The notes under the pieces were generated by a model that was given only the letters and a program-made list of their open reading frames with translations, did not search any database and was not told the origin of the DNA. From Coriobacteriia bacterium (GTDB taxonomy: Bacteria; Actinomycetota; Coriobacteriia; Coriobacteriales; UBA8131), in assembly GCA_009781525.1 (NCBI GenBank), contig WQXZ01000071.1, positions 1-8,718 of the forward strand: DNA of 8,718 nt, written 5' to 3'. A program made the position numbers and the translations under genes. Every line of letters starts with the position of its first letter. The first letter of the stretch is position 1. Shown here in pieces: positions 5,470-8,718 of this stretch.

Positions 5470-5538
5470 GTATGTGTGTGCTCTGCTCAATCAGCTTGCG
5501 ATTACATCTGAAGACTAAAAATCATCCCTAAGACACAG

Positions 5539-5569
5539 CAAGGACAAGTTTGTGGCAAGGAGCTTGTGG
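5539..5569 (+). repeat. Short imperfect tandem repeat
   Basis: Two adjacent copies of a CAAGGA...TTGTGG unit (17 and 14-15 bases) lie between repeat unit 2 and the GntR gene. No function is evident; it could be a binding-site pair or a slippage product. Confidence 0.5.
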
Positions 5570-5579
5570 CGAACCCAGA

Positions 5580-5600
5580 AAAAAGTTTGACAAGCTTTTT
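5580..5600. promoter_or_regulatory. 21-bp near-palindrome over the GntR promoter -35
   Basis: AAAAAG at the left end and CTTTTT at the right are symmetric about 5590, with TTG/CAA also symmetric. Nine of ten positions per arm match. It contains a perfect TTGACA (5587-5592); 17 nt on, TCGAAC (5610-5615) is a weak -10. An operator covering the -35 of the regulator's own gene is the usual layout for autorepression by YtrA-type GntR proteins. Confidence 0.5.
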
Positions 5601-5659
5601 CATTACACATCGAACAACTAGCGCAATAACCCGCTGGGCTAACGCTTAGAGAGGTTCAT

Positions 5660-6040
5660 GTGCGTATCGTTCTTTCATACCAATCAGATCTGCAAATCTA
5701 TGAACAGATAAAAGAGCACATTAAAACTGACATCTTAAGTGGTCAGATCAGCGAAGGAGACGCCTTACCTTCGATTCGCCAACTGGCTCGTGAGCTGAAA
5801 GTCAGTGTGATTACCACGACCCGCGCTTATAGCGATTTAGAGCTCGAAGGATTCATCAGCACTGTTCCGGGCAAGGGATGCTACGTGAAGCAAGTTGACA
5901 GTGCAATCATTCGTGCGCAGTACCTGCAAAGAACTGAGGCTGCCCTGATGGTTGCACTCCAACATGCCAGTACCGCTGGCTTAACAACACGGGAGATTCA
6001 TGATTTGCTTGACAAACTGAAGGAGCAGGCAGATGCATAA
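5660..6040 (+). CDS. GntR-family (YtrA subfamily) transcriptional regulator
   Basis: 126 aa, the normal short length of YtrA-type repressors. Residues 12-78 form the winged helix: IYEQIKEHIKTDILSGQ, then LPSIRQLARELKVSVITTTRAYSDLELEGF (recognition helix), then the wing TVPGKGCYV. Residues 80-126 are a short helical dimerisation tail instead of a ligand domain. The GTG at 5660 is chosen because AGAGAGG lies 5 nt upstream; the overlapping ATG at 5658 is out of frame. Its stop overlaps the next start (ATGCATAA), so it was the first gene of an ABC transporter operon. The gene is intact although the transporter is broken. Such regulators usually repress their own operon and respond to cell-wall-active agents. 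Confidence 0.9.
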   Translation: MRIVLSYQSDLQIYEQIKEHIKTDILSGQISEGDALPSIRQLARELKVSVITTTRAYSDLELEGFISTVPGKGCYVKQVDSAIIRAQYLQRTEAALMVALQHASTAGLTTREIHDLLDKLKEQADA

Positions 6041-6852
6041 CGCAATCGAGGTTAGAAACCTGACTAAAATGTACCAAGCGGATACATCACCGGTTTCATC
6101 GGGCAAAACGGTGCCGGAAAGACGACAACCATCAAATCACTTTTGGGAATGACAGTTATTGAAAACGGCGAGATAACGCTGCTAGAAAGGTCACATAACG
6201 AAACTTCAGTAAAGGACGAAATTGGGGTGTTGCTTGACCAACCAATCTATCCTCCTAATAGGACTCCTCTTGACATTGCTAAGGTTACTGGATTGTTTTA
6301 TAGCCGCTGGAGCGACACGACGTTCTTCAGATATCTAGCTAGTTTTATGCTTGATCGCCATCAGCAATATGAAACCATGTCCCGAGGAATGCGAATAAAG
6401 CTTGGTTTGGCAGTAGCCCTGTCTCATGATGCAAAGCTGCTAATTCTTGACGAGCCAAGCTCTGGATTAGATCCCGTAATGCGCGACGAAATGCTAGACA
6501 TACTTAGAGACTTTATTGTTGATGAAGAAAGAGCAATTTTTTCAGTACACATATCACAAGCAATTTGGAAAAGGTTGCGGACTACATAGTCTACATTCAC
6601 AAAGGTCAGATCATCTATAGCGGCACCAAAGATGAGCTGATCGAGCGGTATTGCCTGGTAAGAGGCGGCAATGAAGAGCTTGATAGTGTTCAGAGCAAAG
6701 GAGGATTCGGTCTTTGAAAGCACATTGCTGGTTTCGATGGTTTGATTGAAGTCGATAACCTTGGTGGACTTCCTTCAGGAGTTGTAACAGAGCCTGCCAC
6801 TCTAGATGACATCATGATATGTATAAGCAGGACAGATTCGAGAATACTATGA
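6033..6852 (+). pseudogene. ABC transporter ATP-binding protein, inactivated by three lesions
   Basis: It reads MHNAIEVRNLTKMYQ and then loses frame near 6076. The next frame resumes with SGYITGFIGQNGAGKTTTIKSLLG (Walker A). The beta strand expected between is missing, so about 37 bp (1 modulo 3) were probably deleted. The core is otherwise good: signature region YETMSRGMRIKLGLAVALS, then Walker B LLILDEPSSGLDP. A duplicated AT at 6551-6554 in the H-loop (HIS for expected HITS) shifts the frame again. Reading resumes as SNLEKVADYIVYIHKGQIIYSG, and an in-frame TGA at 6715-6717 interrupts it. The tail ends at 6852, overlapping the permease ATG by 4 nt (ATGA), which confirms the original frame. 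This was the energy subunit of a YtrB/BcrA-like exporter. Confidence 0.9.
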
Positions 6853-7185
6853 AACCTGATATGATTCGCAATCTTCTGGTACTGAACTGGCGAAAAACGA
6901 GGCCAGCTCAAAAATACTATGTGCCATTATTTGTACTTGCTGGAATTGTCGGCTGCTTTGTTTCTCCAGAAATCTCTGTACTCGCTTATATGTTTCTTGC
7001 AATTGCGTTTTCAAAAGAATCATATGCATTCGACGAGAAATGGGCACTACACTATCTATACTAATAGGTTAAAAGTTATCGAAGAGATCTACAAACTTGC
7101 TATCAACAACTTCGGGATGTTTTGTCTGCGATTGATATTAGTAACGGTTTTACTGTTCGCTTGTACATATATGCTGTCAATATGA
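6849..7185 (+). pseudogene. ABC-2 type permease, truncated and frameshifted
   Basis: The start overlaps the ATPase tail as ATGA. The first frame (6849-7064, 71 codons) gives MKPDMIRNLLVLNWRKTRP, a first membrane helix (PLFVLAGIVGCF) and a second (SVLAYMFLAIAFS), then FDEKWALHYLY and a stop. Family members continue at this point with a Pro-containing loop and then basic residues. Here TNRLKVIEEIYKLAIN follows in another frame, then one more helix (LRLILVTVLLFACTYML) and a stop at 7185. The total is about 110 residues against 200 or more in the family, so internal segments are deleted. The whole transporter is dead. Confidence 0.82.
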
Positions 7186-7237
7186 ATATATAACAAACGA
7201 GATTTCTAATAGAGTGGCTAAACCATTTTCTTATTCG

Positions 7238-7280
7238 TATTCGTATAATTACCTGATTAGCGAATAGCATTACGTAATGC
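7238..7280 (+). promoter_or_regulatory. Promoter -10 and operator candidates of the RelB-PIN operon
   Basis: TATAAT at 7244-7249 is a perfect -10; no good -35 is seen. It is framed by an inverted repeat TATTCG (7238-7243) / CGAATA (7261-7266), with another direct TATTCG at 7232. Immediately after is a perfect 14-bp palindrome, GCATTACGTAATGC (7267-7280). These lie 35-75 nt upstream of the antitoxin start, where the ribbon-helix-helix antitoxin would bind to repress its own operon. Confidence 0.55.
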
Positions 7281-7314
7281 AGAGTAGTAGAATTACGCTG
7301 ACGATTGGAGAAAA

Positions 7315-7611
7315 ATGCAAACAGCCACAATAAATGTAAGGATCAACCAGAGCCTTAAGCAACAGGGAGACGCTGTGTTTGAGCGCCAGGGTATAACAAT
7401 ATCTGAGATCGTTCGTGCACTATATCAATATGCTGCTTCAGAACAGAGACTGCCCGACTTCATCCAAGGCGCAGAAGAAGAAAAAGCTGAACAGAGATTG
7501 AGGAGACTACAACTTCTTAACGAAATGACCGGAGTCATCAGCGATAAAACCACTGCGCTTGCTGACATACGCTGGGAGCGACTGCAGCGTCAAATTAGGC
7601 CAGGTACATAA
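7315..7611 (+). CDS. RelB/DinJ-family antitoxin
   Basis: 98 aa. The N-terminal ribbon-helix-helix region has the family pattern: TINVRINQSLKQQGDAVFERQGITISEIVRALYQYA (residues 5-40), with beta strand, helix, the GITISE turn and second helix. It dimerises and binds the operator. Residues 41-98, charged and helical (EEEKAEQRLRRLQLL), should wrap the toxin. GGAG lies 4 nt before the ATG. Its stop is 2 nt from the start of the PIN gene, the usual coupled antitoxin-toxin order. Pairing RelB-type DNA binding with a PIN toxin rather than RelE/YafQ is less usual. Confidence 0.85.
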   Translation: MQTATINVRINQSLKQQGDAVFERQGITISEIVRALYQYAASEQRLPDFIQGAEEEKAEQRLRRLQLLNEMTGVISDKTTALADIRWERLQRQIRPGT

Positions 7612-7613
7612 TA

Positions 7614-8072
7614 ATGAAGGTATGCTTTGACACGAATGTGATCATTGATATATTAGCTTCGACAGAAGACATACTGCACTCATATAGTTCGTATGATGTA
7701 GCTGTAACAAAAGACTTTGAGGTCTGCATGCCGATGTTCACCTCCAGTGATATTGCATACATTCTTTATCGAAACGGTTTTAGAGGTGGGCAACTACATG
7801 AGCGCATGCAAAACCTTTTTGAGATGTTCGATATCTTTGACGGACAACCAAGCGATAGCTTCCAAGCTTTAGAAAGTGGTATGACAGATTATGAAGACGC
7901 CTTGCTGGCATATGCTGCAAAGCGAAATAACATTGATCTGATTGTTACAAGAAATAAAAAAGACTTTGCGCACTCACCAGTTGACGTTATCACTCCACAA
8001 GAGTTTGTGGAACTATTCAAGCCTCCTAACGTATCGTATTCGTTGGGCCAGGTTGACGACGAGGCTAACTAG
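7614..8072 (+). CDS. PIN-domain toxin (VapC-like ribonuclease)
   Basis: 152 aa, close to the single-PIN-domain length. Motifs in order: FDTNVIIDIL (5-14) with catalytic Asp6, TSSDIAYIL (43-51), MTDYEDALLAYAA (90-102) with Asp92, Glu94 and Asp95, and IVTRNKKDF (110-118) with Asp118, then VDVITPQEF. This is the pattern of the PIN_3-like group. The acidic residues would hold Mg2+ and cleave RNA, probably tRNA or other structured RNA. All acidic positions appear intact, so the toxin looks functional. It has no good ribosome site of its own and is probably translated by coupling with the antitoxin. Its stop is 2 nt from the convergent glpX stop, with no terminator between. Confidence 0.86.
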   Translation: MKVCFDTNVIIDILASTEDILHSYSSYDVAVTKDFEVCMPMFTSSDIAYILYRNGFRGGQLHERMQNLFEMFDIFDGQPSDSFQALESGMTDYEDALLAYAAKRNNIDLIVTRNKKDFAHSPVDVITPQEFVELFKPPNVSYSLGQVDDEAN

Positions 8073-8074
8073 AC

Positions 8075-8718
8075 TCAAACTACTCCGCTGCTGCCTTGAC
8101 GGGTGTTTTTGATAAAGCGAACGCTGGAGTCTTGAGCATTCATCACAACTGAGCTGGTGGTAACGAAGCCAGATGGATCCGTGTAGACACCTGCCAGCAT
8201 CTCCCCATCGGTAACACCCGTGGCGACAAACACAGCTTCTTCTGAATTCACCAGCATGTCCATGGTAAGGGGGGCATCTAAGTCGATACCGGCAGTGGCT
8301 TCGGCTCGCTGGCGCTTTTCGACCCCGTTCTTATCCAGATCAAAAGCCATCCGACCCATGAAAAAGCCGCCGATTGCTTTGAGTCCGGCTGCAGCCAGCA
8401 CTCCTTCGGGCGCGCCGCCTGATCCCAGGTAGAGGTCATATCCAGTGCCGGGCATGGCGGTTGCGATGGCTCCGAACACGTCGCCGTCGTCTATCATGCG
8501 AATGCGGGCACCAGCCGCTCTGACCTGAGCAATCAGCTCGTCATGTCGGTCGCGCAGCAGGATGCAGACATTGACTTCTTCAACTGGCTTATTCAAGGCT
8601 TTGGCAACTATCCGAATGTTTTCAGCGGGGGATTTGTCGATATGCAGCTCACCGGTTGCTGCCGCTTCTGAGCCGGCTGCGATCTTCCACATGTATGTGT
8701 CTGGGGCGTGCAGCAGGG
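8075..8718 (-). CDS. glpX: Class II fructose-1,6-bisphosphatase, C-terminal part (cut by window edge)
   Basis: The minus strand enters from the right edge in frame (LLHAPDTYMWKIAAGSEAA) and ends at 8075; about 214 residues are present and the N-terminal third is missing. Family hallmarks are visible: RDRHDELIAQVRAAGARIRMIDDGDV (substrate/phosphate region), GSGGAPEGVLAAAGLKAIGGFFMGR and FVATGVTDGEMLAGV. The enzyme removes the 1-phosphate of fructose 1,6-bisphosphate in gluconeogenesis, with divalent metal, in the cytoplasm. The tail IKNTRQGSSGVV is ordinary in length. It is convergent with the PIN toxin. Confidence 0.95.
   Translation of the reverse strand, partial: LLHAPDTYMWKIAAGSEAAATGELHIDKSPAENIRIVAKALNKPVEEVNVCILLRDRHDELIAQVRAAGARIRMIDDGDVFGAIATAMPGTGYDLYLGSGGAPEGVLAAAGLKAIGGFFMGRMAFDLDKNGVEKRQRAEATAGIDLDAPLTMDMLVNSEEAVFVATGVTDGEMLAGVYTDPSGFVTTSSVVMNAQDSSVRFIKNTRQGSSGVV

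Larger units (their letters stand above)
5150..5470. repeat. Direct repeat unit 2 (about 321 bp)
   Basis: Second copy of the unit at 4698-5017, separated from it by 132 bp of unrelated sequence (5018-5149). It has one 1-bp indel relative to unit 1 in the A/T-rich spacer between the two hairpins (around 5205-5213). The identical 93-bp leader suggests recent duplication, gene conversion or strong selection on the leader. Confidence 0.95.

Noticed and set aside
6033..6852. Programmed frameshifting in the ABC ATPase gene
   Set aside because: The first shift coincides with loss of conserved sequence, there is also a TGA, and the permease is broken as well. Decay explains all of this; no slippery site with a downstream structure is evident.
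6424..6911. Minus-strand frames of 73-99 codons in the transporter region
   Set aside because: They are antisense shadows of the ATPase and permease remnants, without ribosome sites.
4640..8072. Insertion sequence or transposon carrying the accessory region
   Set aside because: No transposase, integrase, terminal inverted repeats or target duplication is visible. The region may be transferred, but no mobile element can be supported.
8220..8432. Plus-strand 70-codon frame inside glpX
   Set aside because: It is antisense to a strongly conserved part of the fructose bisphosphatase.

Overview
The window looks like an Actinomycetota chromosome, most probably a Coriobacteriia member of the Atopobium/Olsenella kind. 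That is an inference from the mid-GC composition, the C4-type L28 next to a tRNA-Phe gene, the ThiT/ThiN thiamine pair and the class II fructose bisphosphatase. No 16S or other decisive marker is present.

Left part (1-2220). A minus-strand tRNA cluster (Tyr, Thr, Met, all with encoded CCA) reads toward the first 14 codons of tuf (EF-Tu), which is cut by the window edge. Next are a small single-pass membrane protein on the minus strand (782-1156) and a divergent orphan gene of 283 aa on the plus strand (1369-2220), neither of which I can assign to a family.

Middle part (2221-4630). A gene-poor stretch (2221-2578) holds an imperfect repeat and a small broken reading frame. It is followed by a good promoter, tRNA-Phe, rpmB and a strong terminator. 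Convergent to these is a thiamine salvage operon on the minus strand: a TPP riboswitch, thiT (ECF S component for thiamine) and thiN (thiamine pyrophosphokinase). The riboswitch's closing helix appears to use the Shine-Dalgarno sequence of thiT as one strand, so TPP would directly block translation of the uptake gene.

Right part (4640-8072) looks like an accessory region. It starts with two near-identical direct repeats of about 320 bp. Each carries a 41-residue peptide on the minus strand (hydrophobic N-terminal half, strongly basic tail, very strong ribosome site). Each also has, on the plus strand, a promoter-like site, a short hairpin RNA and an intrinsic terminator that converge on the end of the peptide gene. 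This is the layout of a type I toxin-antitoxin locus (Fst/RNA II, TxpA/RatA), though the peptide matches no family I know. An intact YtrA-type GntR regulator comes next, followed by a decayed ABC transporter: the ATPase has three separate lesions and the permease is fragmented. Then comes a compact RelB/PIN type II toxin-antitoxin pair with palindromic operator candidates. It ends two bases from the stop codon of a convergent glpX, which runs off the right edge.

Overall, conserved housekeeping blocks (translation, thiamine salvage, gluconeogenesis) flank an island of small toxin-like modules and a dying transporter operon. The tandem peptide/antisense-RNA modules are the best candidate for an undescribed system.
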